Below are positions 1 to 12,347 of a DNA stretch of 64,000 bases, one piece after another. Numbering within the stretch: position 1 is the first letter of the stretch; every line of letters begins with the position of its first letter. The notes below the pieces were generated by a model. It was not told the origin of the DNA and ran no database searches. It worked only from the letters and a program-made list of their open reading frames with translations. The position numbers were made by a program, and so were the translations under genes. The DNA is from Otis tarda (taxonomy: Eukaryota > Chordata > Aves > Otidiformes > Otididae), in contig CM048554.1 of the NCBI GenBank assembly GCA_026413225.1, positions 55,449,463 through 55,513,462 on the forward strand. Reading direction: 5' to 3'.

Positions 1-3000
1 GACCTTATTTACCTACATCACAGTCATAACTTTTCCTAGCAGTTGTTCATAATCTCCTGTAAAAATCCTAGTCTCTTCTTGAATTCTACACCAAGCTTGC
101 TAACATGCATAAGTTGTGTCACTATGAAATAGCATCTCTGCTTTTTCAGCATTGACGCCTTAGAGTAGTTATACTGTTACGTGGCTTTGCACTGGACTTG
201 TAATGTGGATTTCTTTCAAAACATTAAAAATCCATTCTTTCTCCTTTGTGAAGGTGCTGCCTCTGTGAACACCGTGTGTCACTGCCCTGCTTAAATTTGT
301 GCTGTGTAGCCCTGCTGACAGCAGGATGTGCTGACACAGTGATAACAGCATGAACAGCATCCACCAGCCCATAAGCGTGTAGGTTCCAGCAATTATTAAC
401 ACCATGGCAGCTAATGTGTACAGGGCTTAGCTAAAGCCTTCCTAAGGCAACTGAGCCTTTCCTTCATTGCTTTAGCTAATTTGAAATGGATTTCAAACAA
501 CACAATCCTCCCATCAACAATGTAAAGCTGCTTCACTTATGTTGATATAGCTTTTATTATTTTCTTTTTTTTTTTTTTTCTCCCCTTTGCTGGAGATGCC
601 CAAGGTTGCAGTACTTCCCAGGAAAATATATAATTACTTTGCTAAATTATTTTTGCCAAATTATCTTCCATGTGAATGGATAATTAATCATATTTTAGGA
701 TAAGAAAAAATTGCAAGGGGCTGAATTCCCATTGACCTTAAGGGTGACAACAGAGTCCTGTAAATAATGCTTTAGTCTCTTTAATTGTTGCACACTCTGA
801 TATTGGCTCGAACATATTTAACCAGAGCGAACCATTTTCCCTTTTTAACAGCACATTTGCACAAAACATAAAGCAATTTGTCTCAGTGTGTTGCTGAACA
901 GTTCGTAAAAGATGTCCTTACTGGACTGCTGTTGTTTAACAGACAAGCCATAAAGTTCACAGGAATTTCTACAGGGCTCTCCTGCAAATAATCTCAGTGC
1001 CAGATTTCTCTCACAAACACATTCTTGTGGGAACAGAACATCCTGCAAGAAAAAGCTTCAGTTTAGAGAAGTTGTGGTCCCTAGCCTGTCTACCATTTCT
1101 GTGTCAGCTTGGCCTTTTCAAAATTGGGTAAGAGAGAGTTTTCCTCTCTTGAAAGTGCTTCCAGAATTAATATTGGCTTTTTCTCCTTCCTGCAGTGCTT
1201 CTCTGGGACAAAAATCAAATTAATTTCAAACATTTCTGTGGAAAAACACACAACAAAAAGCGCAGAGGAAGTGAGTGCCGAGCTCAGAGAGGATCGCAGT
1301 GCTGCAGATCTCCCGTATTTCAGGCAATCCTCCCAACTTACCAGGTTGTTGTTGACTTTGCTGTCATTGTCTTTGATTTTGATTGGAAATTCCACTCTAC
1401 CTCCAAGGAAACTTTTCCCAAAAGAGTTTAATCAAAATCAGTACAATGCCATGGGAAACTGAGCAGCTAGGGAACCTTTCTGTCAAAAGAGTCCTGACCA
1501 GTTTTAGTTCTGGTCTTGTAGGATTTGCTGTCTTGTGTCAAAAAACAGTGGGTCTGTAGCTGTGTACTCTCTGGACAGGTTTTTGAGCTTTCTGGGGAAA
1601 AAAATCCTAAATTGTCTCAATATAGAGATTGTAAATTAAAGAACTGTATGATCATCAGCACACACTGCCCTTTGCGTGACTCATCCTCTGCTGCTGGACT
1701 TTTAAGATCAGACAGGGTAGCAGGTGTAGAGGGTGCAGAGGTGCAGAGGTCTTGTGGGGTCCCGCAGGTAATATGATGTGGCGAGGCATGAGTTTGGGTT
1801 AGTCCAAGGTGAGCGCTTTACACATGCACAGGCTCCATAGTGATCCAGAGCCCTTGCATCCTAACCTTGCATTGGCATTTGGATTTTTTCATGTTAATGT
1901 AACAGGTAACCAGTCCACGCACTGTAGGGCACCTGAGCAACAAATATTGCTAAATAGGTTTCTTGTGAGTTTACTCAGCAAGTTTAATAAGCTGAAATGG
2001 CCATAAAATAACTTCCCATAAGAACTAATTGCTACTTATATGTGCAAAGGTGGGAAGTGTATGTTAAAAAGGAGCATACAGGGATGAAAATGAGTCATTC
2101 CTCCCTGTAAAGGTCAATGTACTTTCATTCATGAAATAGATTTAACATTCCAATTATATTTTTTTAAATAGCAATGCATAACTTTTCATCCTCTGGCTAG
2201 GCGAAATACTACTCCGGCTTTCATCTGCAATTTTATTGGCTTGCCACATGTATTCTCCCTGAAACTATCTGGATTCACTACATACCAGTGCTACTATAGT
2301 GCTGAGGCAATTAGGCTGTACATCTTCACGGTACTGCTACCATGCACATGAACTCATTTGCAGGAAGGAACCCTTTGCCTAAAGGTTAGAAAGAACTTCA
2401 GACCAGGTGAGAATGTGGTTTTGCAAGTGGACATTTTGTAAATGGAAATCAGAGCTCCAAGCTGAAATCTGACTGTAGTAAAGTCTGCAAGATTCTTTAT
2501 GCATCTTTCAGTGGTACCTTAGTTGTATTTTTCTTTTGTTATTTTTTTGCTTTTGTTTTTCTGCTTTCAAAGAACAAAGTTTGGAGTTGTGCCACACTGA
2601 GCAGAAAACTGGTAAAAGACTTCAGTAACTTTCCAGTTGCTCTCTTTTTTCGCTCATCCTCCTCTGTATGTGACATCTGAGATCTGATCTTGCTCTTCTG
2701 ATAAACTAGTGGCAAAACTTGGGGAGTAAGACTAAAGCATTGCAGTAGGGCTTCTCGAAAGGTTTTCCTTTTAGTGCAAGTGACTTTGCTCCTTTCTGCT
2801 GGGGATTTGCACTTTGCCTCGGCTATTGGGCCAGCTTTGCCAGTGCAAAGCTTAAGGACGGGCCTGATTTGCATTTGAGTTTAGACATGAACTAGTCCAA
2901 ACTGAGGTCTTCCTTTTCTACCCTTGGGTTGTCATGGGTGCCAGTGTGCTGCAGGCTGATTACCAGTTGCTAAATCACAGCGAATCCGAAGTGTGCTTGG

Positions 3001-6000
3001 GAGCATCTTTCCCAGCCCTACCTGTACAAAGTATTTAGTCTGTAGCACTTCCTTCTAGACCTCCAGTCACTCCAGCTCTCCAGAAATGTAGATTTAGTAA
3101 GTCCACAGTACCTCTTCTTGAACTATGAATGCCTTTTGAAGAGGAAACCAATTGCCTAGTGATGGGTTTGTTTGGCTTTGTGGGCAGCATGATCCCTGGT
3201 CCTGCTGCTGTCCTGCCCAAGTCACTTACCTGCTTCATTGGCACAAAGGAAACTCATTGCATATTACTCTCTTGACCAAAGGTGCCTTGTTCACTATTTA
3301 CATGCTGACCACAAAAATTCAGGGCTTTGCAAATTTGTTGGCAATTATTTGGCAGATAATGTTAGAAATGATGTGCAGTCTTTGAGTGGTTTACAGAAAA
3401 CATACTGTGATCACTATTCCACATGGTTTTACTTGGACCAGAGTTACGCCGTGTTGCTGCTCTTTGATGGGAGTCAGAATTACACACAATGTGTTTATGT
3501 TTTCTAAGTTTGTTTTCTGCGAATTTTGTTTACTCATTGTTCTTATGAATGTTCTTATTCATAAGCATGTTCAGTAAAATATCCATAAACACCAAAAGGG
3601 GCACAAGTATCAGTTTGCTATGTTTATTTTTTTATTTGCATAAACATTTATGACACATTTCAAAAATATACTTTCTCTAAACTTACTGTGCTTTTATTTC
3701 CCCATCCTTAAAACTAGGGAATGAATACCCACAGCAAAGAAGTGCACTGGGAGACTCAAATGCTCTATTATACAAATGCAGTGAAATACTTCAAAATCAA
3801 AGGCAGTTTTGCAGTATATGATTGAATTGTAATGTGGTCATTTGGTTCACTGCACATCTCACATGAACTTTACATGATAGGAAACAGAATCTGTGTTTGT
3901 GACAATGTTTGTTAATTAGCCAAAAAAAAAAAAGTAGGAAAAAGTGAGGGGAGATTAGCAGCATTTAGCACTTAGAAATTTCACAAATAAGTGAGCCTTT
4001 TCAATATATCAGTGCTAATGCATTTGTGATGACGGTGTTTTGGGAGTCCCAAGTTGTGATTTTCTTCCCAAGCAGCAGCAAATCCAGTGCTGTGCCTGGA
4101 CATTTCCTGTCTTTAATTATCATACCAAAGCATCCTCCTGGGCCACCCAGAACTAGAGTACTGAGACTAGGAGATCTACTTTTTTGGCACAAGGGATCTA
4201 CCTAACGGCAAACAGCAACTCAGGTTGCCTGCTTTCCAAATCGTCTTCTATCTGCTGAGCCACAGCAGCTGTTTCCTGAGGAGCCACTTCTGAGCTTGGT
4301 GGGGCTGCTGAGACCACAGTGCTGAGCTGAGAAAGATCCTTTATGAAATGTGCCACATTTGTCTTGCTTCTCTAATTCAGAAAAATTTGGTTGAAGAAAA
4401 ATGTCATGGAAGCATAAATGCAGATTTGATAAGTCTGACCTTTCTTTTCTTGCGAACAATAAATGTCAGAAAGCTTAAAATGACAAGCTGAAATGGCTGG
4501 AGGTTATTTATGTGTTTAAATATTTAGGCAAGAAACACATTTTGAGACTGAAGTCTAATTTACATGAGTATTTTGATTTACAACTGAGGCAGCTGAGTAG
4601 CTTCATGGTTGTCACTATCCTGCTTAGCACAGCTACTCAGAAATTCCCTACCACAGCGCAGATAGGACTTAAGATATCTCTGCTTTCAGAAGCTATAAAC
4701 TACGTCAGCTGTAGTGAAGGAGAATCATCCTCACTTGTTAGTCACGTAGGATCTATGCCGTGGTTGAATTGTTCTAGCTGTATCCAGTAGAAAGAGCTGG
4801 TGGCCTGCTACAGGCAGATTCCAGACTGGTTTCTAACAACAGGAATTGTAAAGAAAATGGTAAACTTGTAAAAAGATGGAATCAAGCATGGAAAACCAGG
4901 TACCAAATGTGAAGTGATCCTCGTGGTGTGAAAACAATGTAGTGGTTAATATTTTGCATTTATTTTTCCTTTTGCCAAAGAACCTGAGGGTTTTACAAAG
5001 GGTAGCTGCAAGAATCAAGTTCTGCTTTGACTTCCAACTTAATTATCCTGCATTACTGGGTCTGTGGTGAGTTGCTATGGCACAGAGTGAGCAGGGAGGA
5101 GGGGAGAACCACGTGAGGAGCTGGGCTCAGAGGAGGGGTCGTACATACACAGCTCTGCCATTGCTATGTCGTGTGACATGAAATACTGCCCTTTGTGGCA
5201 GATACTGCCTTTGCAAAGTGAGGGTAGTTTTGACTGCTTTTGAACTCTGTTGGTAGTAGGTGTTATTTTTTTGCAGATTGCTCATACTTTTACTTCTTAA
5301 GAGCCTCAATAAAGACAATAACGTTGAATTTGAACTCTGAGATCTCTAAGGGAAAAGCCTGAACAGCCTACCATATTGATTTATTCCCATCTCTGTAATG
5401 CTAATCATAGGACTGCTGTTTCCTTCACTTCAGTGACACCAAACTTATGAAACTTAAAAATGGCATCAATTTTGTTTGTTGTTACAAAGGGTTGAGTTTT
5501 TGTGTTTGGAAAAATTATGAGCTGTGCCTTTGACTGTTACAATGCCACCCTATTGTGAAGCTAAATGGTAAAATTCAGATTTGCTCTTTGAATACTTTGC
5601 AGAACTTTGGCCAGGGTTACTTATAGCCCCACAAACCATGAGGGGGAGCAGGCTAGGCTGTGGTTGCTCTGCTCATGGCCAGCTGGCTGGGGTGCATTTG
5701 GCAGCTGCAGCTGGGCACTGTCTCCATTTGCAGTGAGGAGCTCCAGGTGTTGGCTGTGGGTGGCTAGCAGGGGCTATCCAGCTGACCGAGCGCGGGCTGT
5801 CCTGGGAATGGAAAAAGTTGTGGAGACTGCAGGAGAAGGTTTGTCTTTTATGGTTTCTTACTTAAGGTATCAGAAATGAATAGAGGCTTTGAGGATTTGA
5901 GATGATGTAAAACCTCACTGGCCTGGCTGTTTCTTCCTGGATTACAGATGGCAAAGTGGAGATACTAGGCAGGAGCTCTTCATCTAGATGTTTCTAGAAA

Positions 6001-6851
6001 TGAGGGGCATCCCCTTTATAACTTGTCCCTAGCAACTCTTCAGTTCAGTTTGCAAATCTCAAAAGTCTTTCAGTGGTAATTCAATGTTTACATCAAGGCA
6101 GAACTACCTTTCCTGCCCAAACCGAAGACATATACCGAATCCATTTTGGACTGGGATTCCCCCTGTAGCAGTGCACTGTGAAGAAAGAGGTGCAGGTTCC
6201 ATCTGCAAGTTTCTCCCTGTTTTCTTACTGACAAGCAACTCTCTCTGGTCTTATAACTTTAAAAATTTGGTGATGAAAGAAAGTCATGGCTATCTCTGAG
6301 TTACAGGCTGGGCAAAGGGAGAGATGGTTCTGTGTAAAGTGATCAGGTGAAGAGCAGAGAAGGCTTGGTGATGAGTGTGGGTGGGAAAAGGGATGCTGAG
6401 TGGTGAGGGTGGGAGTACGGTATGATATGGCCACGTATGGATTCTTGTGCTATGTATTTCTTGATGTCTGTTTGGAAGAGGTAATGCCAGTCTATCTATG
6501 TATGTACTCAATGATGGGCATCAGTAGGCATATCGGAAATGGTCTTTTTCCGTATGTCATATTCTTTCTAGAACTTCTGTGTCATTGAAGATTCCTTTCC
6601 AGCTCAGTTTTAAAAGCTTGCATGGTTCTTCTGACTGTAGTCACTGTAGTGCCTGTGATGTGCAGCTGAATATCTGTGACTTAACCTATTAGAAATATCT
6701 GGTAATCCTTCAGAGCTCTGCCAGTTGCAGCAGACTTCTAATTACAAGTTGTACATTGGCATTCGCTTGCTGTTTCTACTGGCCCGTTAAGTAACAGGCT
6801 ATCTCGGATACATCAGAATGTCTGGGCTTTTTATAGCTTCTTTCATGTTAG
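1..6851. other. Gene-free unique sequence
   Basis: No gene was recognised. Open frames are at most about 117 codons (1109-1462 plus, opposed by 1090-1395 minus) and look like chance frames. The stretch holds poly-T at 561-579 and A12 at 3922-3933. About 3690-3745 reads like the conserved 'tttccccatc...taaaa' part of MIR-type SINEs, too short to call firmly. A modestly GC-rich patch at 5630-5820 has no CpG-island character. Confidence 0.6.
561..579. repeat. Poly-T tract
   Basis: A T-run of 15 preceded by tttc. It is simple low-complexity sequence with no recognisable retroelement body on either side, so it is not called a SINE or LINE tail. Confidence 0.85.
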
Positions 6852-6930
6852 ATTCTCAAAGTATTTTAAGCCTTATCACCCTGGTGACAATGCTAAGCAT
6901 TATTATATCTATTTTACAGAGAGATCATAG
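6852..6930 (+). repeat. MIR-like ancient SINE relic
   Basis: The stretch contains, in order, 'ctcaaagtatttta', 'ccctggtgacaa', 'attattatatctattttacag'. This is the order of the conserved central/3' part of MIR-type SINEs (ctcaaagcacttta ... cctgtgaggta ... attattatccccattttacag). It is strongly diverged and both edges are indistinct. The family assignment rests on remembered consensus and needs a RepeatMasker-style search. Confidence 0.4.
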
Positions 6931-7319
6931 AAGCCAGGGCTAGAAAAAACATTATTTGATTATGTTAGACTGCAAGTGCTGAATACAATTTTCTTATATA
7001 GAATATACTAAATAGTGATGTGTTTCTGCTTCAGCCAAAAGGCCAAGAAAGAACAAGAAATTAGACTTGAGAGGCTTGGTAAGTCACTGGAAATACCGCA
7101 GCTGTGACTGGCAGAACCACCTTCGAGTCTTCTCTGCTCCAGTCTGTGTTTGCGACACTTGTCTTTCAAACAGATCTGGTTTTGTGACATTCCACACTTC
7201 TTACAATATTTTTTGGAGTTTTTTTGTATTTGTTTTTAATTCTTTTTGGGAGCATCTGTGATCTGTCAAGCCTCTCCCTATCTTCAGAAATTGCCCTGTG
7301 GCCTTTCTGTTTGTAGGAC

Positions 7320-7510
7320 AGCGTATGTCAGCAGTAGGGAGCATGATGCAATGCGTATTTCTGAGGGACGTTTTATTATTGATGCTAATGAAACTTGAAA
7401 CTAATTAGAAAGGATTACTTTTCAGGCCTGGAGACGAGGCCAGCACAGTTATTATAGGTTAATTATTCTTCTAAAAGACTCAGTTTAAGTAACAATTCAT
7501 TTTGTCAACT
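7320..7510. promoter_or_regulatory. Candidate conserved non-coding block, homeodomain-type motifs
   Basis: A non-repetitive AT-rich block with many TAAT cores (TAATGAAA, ACTAATTAG, TTAATTATT) and an ATGCAAT-like element near the start. Clusters like this are typical of deeply conserved developmental enhancers in vertebrates, but conservation cannot be seen from one sequence. No coding frame spans it. Confidence 0.2.
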
Positions 7511-10500
7511 TTTTTCTTACATTGTACAAGGGCCTTGTTTGAAGAGGATTTGAAATATAATTGCTGCACTGACCTCATCTAGCTCTCAATCAGTAATCTC
7601 CTTCCATCAGCAAAAGGTTAATAAAATCTTTAAGGAAGAGAATTCCGTGCCTTATCTATGTGTAGACAATTCAGAATAGGTCTCCCTGCACGTATTTCCT
7701 ATTACCCTTCTGCATGATTTCCTTCGCATACTTTTTACGTTTAAAAAATGTCTTATTCCATAAAGCTTCCAAATTTAATGGTTGCTTCGCAAAACAGGTG
7801 TGTTACGGAAGTGGAGAGTGAATCTGGTCAGGGCTGGCTTGAGAGTTGGCACTTAAGTCAGAGCCTGCTTCCTTTTGTTTTTAAAGGACTGTGGTCAACC
7901 TTAAAAATCTCTCCTTGCTTGACAAGGCACTGAGGTATCTATGTGATGATTAGTATTTGCTGTGTAGCCAAGGAAAGGAGAAGATGAGGCCATTTTGCAT
8001 AGGAGCAAAGGTCTCTTTCTCCCTGGGAAGCACTATGGCTTTTAGGGAGGAGGACACACTCTGGTCCCCTTTGCTTCTTCCCAGCTCGTACGTTGTTGCT
8101 TCCTTCTTCTAGGCTCATTGTAGAGATGAGTAATGCCTTCAGACTGTTGCAATACTGTACAATAAAAGGGAAAGGGAGAGCTGGATTAGCGATATTGTGA
8201 GTGTGGAAAGCTGAAGAAAATGTCTGTGGACAGGAAAGTTACCAATCTTTATTAGCTGCAAATGTTAGGGCAGCTTATGTACCCCATTAACCAGTTGCAT
8301 GATGCCTTCTGTTAGGGCACTTGGTTTGCAGATGCGGAGCTTTTGTATTAAAGTGTGGGCTGTGAAGGTGATAATTTTTGAAGGTGATGCTGTGAGCAAC
8401 AAGGGCTCAAATGGATGGCAGGAAGTTGCAGCTTAGGAAGGCCCCTTGGTGTTGGGGTGATTTACCTACTAAGCGCACTTTCCAGTCTGAGGTGCGACAC
8501 AGCGTCTGAAAAGGGCAGCATTCACTGTTCACCAGTCCTGAGTTCAAGAAAAGAGTTGCGTCCTCCATCTGGGCAGTGGTACCGCGTTCAAAGAGAAAAC
8601 ATCCTCTGAATAATTACTCTGCCACAGGACTCTGTTTAGGCCAGCTCATAGGATTTTGGATAATATTTGAAGTTCCGAGTCCCTTTTGCAGTTAAGGTTT
8701 TAAATCACACAAAGATTGTTAAAAAGCCCACTGTTTCCTTCTCTGCTTTGCCAGCCTACTGTCCTTTATCTCCTGAAACAAAGCAGCATTAACTTTTAAG
8801 ATCTGATTCAATAACATTTTATGGATAATAATTATGACTGATATTAAGCCTTCAGGAACCAGTCTGTATGAAGACTTAATGTATTGAGGTTTATTACCAG
8901 TGTAACCTATCTTTTTATATCAGTTGTAAAACAATATCAACTATACTGATAAGAGAAAAAAGAAATATCAATGAACTATTTGCCTCTGCTTCTCTGCAGG
9001 ATGTTCATATGCTTGCCACTTAATATTGCTAGCACAGTGGGAGTTTGCTGGTGAAGAGTTTTTGTTTACAGCGTCTGTTTGCGCAACTGCAGAGTTGTGA
9101 TGAATGAATGAATGAGTGAATGAATGAGCTACAGCAATCCTGTGCTGGGAAAAAGAATCCATTAGTGGACAGACCCTGGAAACCAATCAATCATCCTTTC
9201 CCTTTTAATAATAAGTGTGTGAATTCAAAGTTTTCAGAGATGCTATTTAGCGACAAGCTCCACAACTTCCTTGGAGGCTTATCCCAATAATGGAAGTTCT
9301 TGAATGTATGAAGACGTTCTTCTTTAGACACCTCATATTAGTGATTTTTTTTTTTTTTATAAGCTTCTCAAGGCTTCTCTTCTGTGGTCTTGTTGGGACA
9401 TAGTTGTATGTATACATGTCATAACTGTTTATGGAGATGGTCCCTGAACCAAACTGAAGACCAAATTGAATAGAAGAAAGCTCTGGTAGTTTCTAAATCC
9501 TGAAGTGCTATGAACAATGGTCTAATAGAAATTACAATATGAGAAAGGAAACTCGCCTTAGTTTCCATACAGGATTGACACAGGAAATTCTCCTATTGTG
9601 CTGGTACGGAAAAAGTCACCTGAAGGACCCAGGACTGGGTCCTTGTGCTGCTGAACACTGTGACGTTCATGCATCATTAACTGTAACTGTACTATATAGT
9701 TGCCTTTTTTGCCTTGCTTCTCCTCATAACTTTCTGTATCGGGAAATCTACCTTCCTGGTAAGTTCAAATAAGATGCTGTCTGCTTGTGTCCTTTTTGCC
9801 TTTTTGATGGGAAGGCAGAAGGGAATTCTAAAGTGCTCTGGGAGCTACATGGAGGCCTTGCTTTGACATCTCTAAATATGTGAGTAATGGGGTGCTTAGA
9901 ACTCATTTTATATGTGATGGATGCTCAACAATAAGGAATCACAAATTGTGGGCAGCAGAGCTTGGAGAGGAGAGCTGCTCAAGAAGATTAATGGGAAGGG
10001 AGACCTTTAGTGTAATGAAAGACACAGTTCAGGCTTGAAAACAGACAATGACACACTAGATCGAGTCTTCAGGAGTTGGACAGCTGGGTTTCCTCTGCAG
10101 GCGCTAATACTATGGGTTTGTAGAGCCCCTTCCTAGGTAGGAAACACAGAACAGCTGTGAGACAAATGCACTGTAATTCTCACTTCACCCACAAGCGAGT
10201 ACACTGTTACACCAAGGGACTGCATTGTCTAAGGGCTCTCTGTCAAGCTGGCAATAGGGTTGTGGAAGGAAACTTAAAACTTTATTTTTGTTCTAAGACA
10301 TGCAGGCCAATGAGAAAACCAGGATGAAACTGCAGTAGAACATGGCTGGATCTGAGCACAGTACGGTTTATTTTACAACCAAAGTACAATTTTTTTAAAA
10401 GTATCTCACTGAGCATTTGGTATAAGGTTAAGGCTGAAGTCAACGAGATCCTCCTTGGATCTTGTCTATCCAGATTTTCCTACATGAAACAAAAAAAAGT

Positions 10501-10536
10501 CTTAGGTCACCTTTCAATTAGATAATTAATAAAAAT
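7511..10536. other. Gene-free unique sequence
   Basis: No gene was recognised; the longest frames are about 60-77 codons with no family resemblance. The stretch contains the (TGAA)n microsatellite at 9101-9128 and T14 at 9345-9358. No transposon body was identified. Confidence 0.6.
9101..9128. repeat. (TGAA)n microsatellite
   Basis: Seven 4-bp units, five TGAA and two TGAG, covering 28 bp. Read on the minus strand it gives the HSFTHSFIHH stretch of a spurious frame at 8968-9186. Likely polymorphic in length. Confidence 0.9.
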
Positions 10537-11256
10537 TTAAAGATGCATTTTCTTACTAGTATAAATATCAATTTCAAAAGACAACAAATAAGTCAGTGTT
10601 TTTATTGGAAATAATAAAAAAAACCCCAACCAGATTAAAGTGTAGCTCATCTTTGCTTTCCCGCTTGCTGTAAGTTGCAAGCTGTTACTAACTCGGAACA
10701 TCATGACTGAGGGCGTATGAGAGGGGAGCGGAATTAGCCAAATGTTCGTGGAGCTGGCTGCAGGATCATTGTTATGACTGCAACTGTTATTCTTTGTCTC
10801 TGACAAGGATAATAGTGTGGAAATGAAGCCAGCAAACATGTAAAATACATCTAAATATAGAGGACAAAACATCAAATAATAACTGGACGAGTAATCAGAT
10901 GCAGAAGGCCTTATCTGTAAGTACAGTGGCTTGAAAGATGGCAGTGTTGGTAGATAAACATTAAGAGGACTATGAAGCTGAGAATAAATAGAGCAATATC
11001 CTCTAAACAGTAAAGAGCTGGAGCATAGGACCCTGGAAAGACATTCAGGACTTATTGCTTGAGAAAGATCCCTAAAGCTGTCAAGCAGATGTGCAGCTGG
11101 TAAGTAGATGACTTGCTGGGACGTTGACTGAAGTGGTAGAAGAAATAAATCAAAAGGAGATTGCATTAGTGTAACTGAAGGCAATATATTACTTTGCTTT
11201 GAAGCCATAGTGTCCTGTGGAGAAAGCAATGACTGCCACCCCATAAGAATGATCAA
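10537..11256 (-). other. Long unexplained open frame (239 codons)
   Basis: This is the longest open frame in the window and it does not overlap a CR1 copy. The predicted 239-residue product is rich in Ser, Leu, Pro and Tyr. It has hydrophobic stretches around residues 125-155 (YYLMFCPLYLDVFYMFAGF) and near the C-terminus (LIWLGFFLLFPIKTLTYLL) that could pass as membrane segments. I recognise no domain. The plus strand here is purine-rich, which lowers stop frequency on the minus strand and favours chance Ser/Leu-rich frames. No splice sites, poly(A) signal or promoter could be tied to it. It could be a chance frame (most likely), a decayed retrocopy or part of an unspliced RNA. Confidence 0.15.
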
Positions 11257-11264
11257 ACTGAGCG

Positions 11265-11450
11265 GAGATGAATCCTACATTTAGGCTGTGGCATAGGCAG
11301 GTGTTTCTCTTCTGTGCAGTCATAATTTCAAGGTTTTCCTGAAGATCTTGGACTGGAGTTTGATGAAAAGCATAAAGGACTGATCCTAAGCCTACTGAAG
11401 CCAATGGCATCTTCCCATTGTACATCTACTCCACTCTCCTGCTCTCAGGT
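11265..11450. repeat. Possible ancient amniote interspersed repeat
   Basis: The core around 11381-11425 reads 'ctgatcctaagcctactgaa', then 'gccaatggcatcttcccatt'. This resembles a family of very old palindromic repeats in reptile and bird genomes built around 'cattgaagtcaatggg'. The two half-motifs (gccaatgg and cccattg) face each other. Decay is heavy, edges are unclear, and the family is recalled rather than matched. Confidence 0.3.
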
Positions 11451-11550
11451 ATGGCCAGGCTGGGCCAGAGCCACCTTTCCTGATCTTTGCTATCAGACCA
11501 TCTGCTGTGAGTGCACAGGGAGACACAGCACACCTGGGTGTTTTGTTTGG

Positions 11551-11585
11551 TTTTTTTTTTTTTCTTTGTGTGTGTGTGTGTGTGT
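11551..11585. repeat. Poly-T plus (TG)n microsatellite
   Basis: T13 at 11551-11563, then a short ctt spacer, then about 9.5 TG units at 11567-11585. Simple sequence, probably length-polymorphic. Confidence 0.9.
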
Positions 11586-11878
11586 CAGAAGAATTAGAAC
11601 TTCTTATCAATCTGGCATTTCTTGTCAGTACTTAGTCTAGACGGTAAGCAAAAGAAGGCATTGGTGCTAAGTTTAGTGACCAGAACAGTATTGTCTGTAC
11701 TGTACTTAAACAGGCCAAATGAGCATGTGAGATGCTGAGAGCTCTTGTTCTTGAATTTTTATTGTTTTGTGGAAGGTACTTTTGGGTATAAACTGTTAGC
11801 CATTAAACACCTCTTGCTGTAGCCAACTCTTTTACCTTTGGCATCCTATGTCTGGGTTTTGGGTTGAATGAAAACAAG

Positions 11879-12347
11879 ACCTGTTGGAGCGAGTCCAGAG
11901 GAGGGCCATGAAGATGATCAGAGGGCTGGAGCACCTCTCCTGTGAGGACAGGCTGAGAGAGTTGGAGCTGTTCAGCCTGGAGAAGAGGAGGCTCCGAGGA
12001 GACCCTATAGAGGCCTTCCAGTACCTGAAGGGGGCCTACAGGAAAGACAGGGAGAAACTCTTCAGCAGGGCCTGTTGCAATAGGACTAGGGGTAATGGTT
12101 TTAAAATGGAAGGAAGTAGATTCAGAGTGGACATACGGAAAGAATTTTTTTACGATGAGGGTGGTGGACCATTGGGACAGGTTGCCCAGAGAGGTGGTGG
12201 ATGCCCCATCGCTGGAAACATTCAAGGCCAGGTAGGACGGGATTCTGAGCAACCTGATCTGGTTGGAGATGTTCCTGCTCCTTGCAGAGGGGCTGGACTG
12301 GATGACCTTTAAAGGTCCCTTCCAACCCAAACTATTCTATGATTCTA
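11879..12347 (+). mobile_element. CR1 LINE, 5'-truncated 3' end
   Basis: A 3' fragment of an avian CR1 non-LTR retrotransposon, the product of a 5'-truncated reverse-transcription event. It covers the last part of the polymerase ORF and the 3' UTR, ending in the tail 'attctatgattcta'. The plus frame from 11884 reads typical CR1 C-terminal blocks ([43 protein letters not shown]). The normal CR1 frame is then lost near 12150, where a T-run appears one base too long, so the conserved [18 protein letters not shown] block is shifted out of frame. Non-functional. A second CR1 3' end in opposite orientation lies 1.2 kb downstream. Confidence 0.95.

Noticed and set aside
11803..12330. 175-codon minus-strand frame and a 67-codon frame at 12122-12325
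   Set aside because: They lie antisense on the CR1 copy; CR1 3' ends routinely give long antisense frames.
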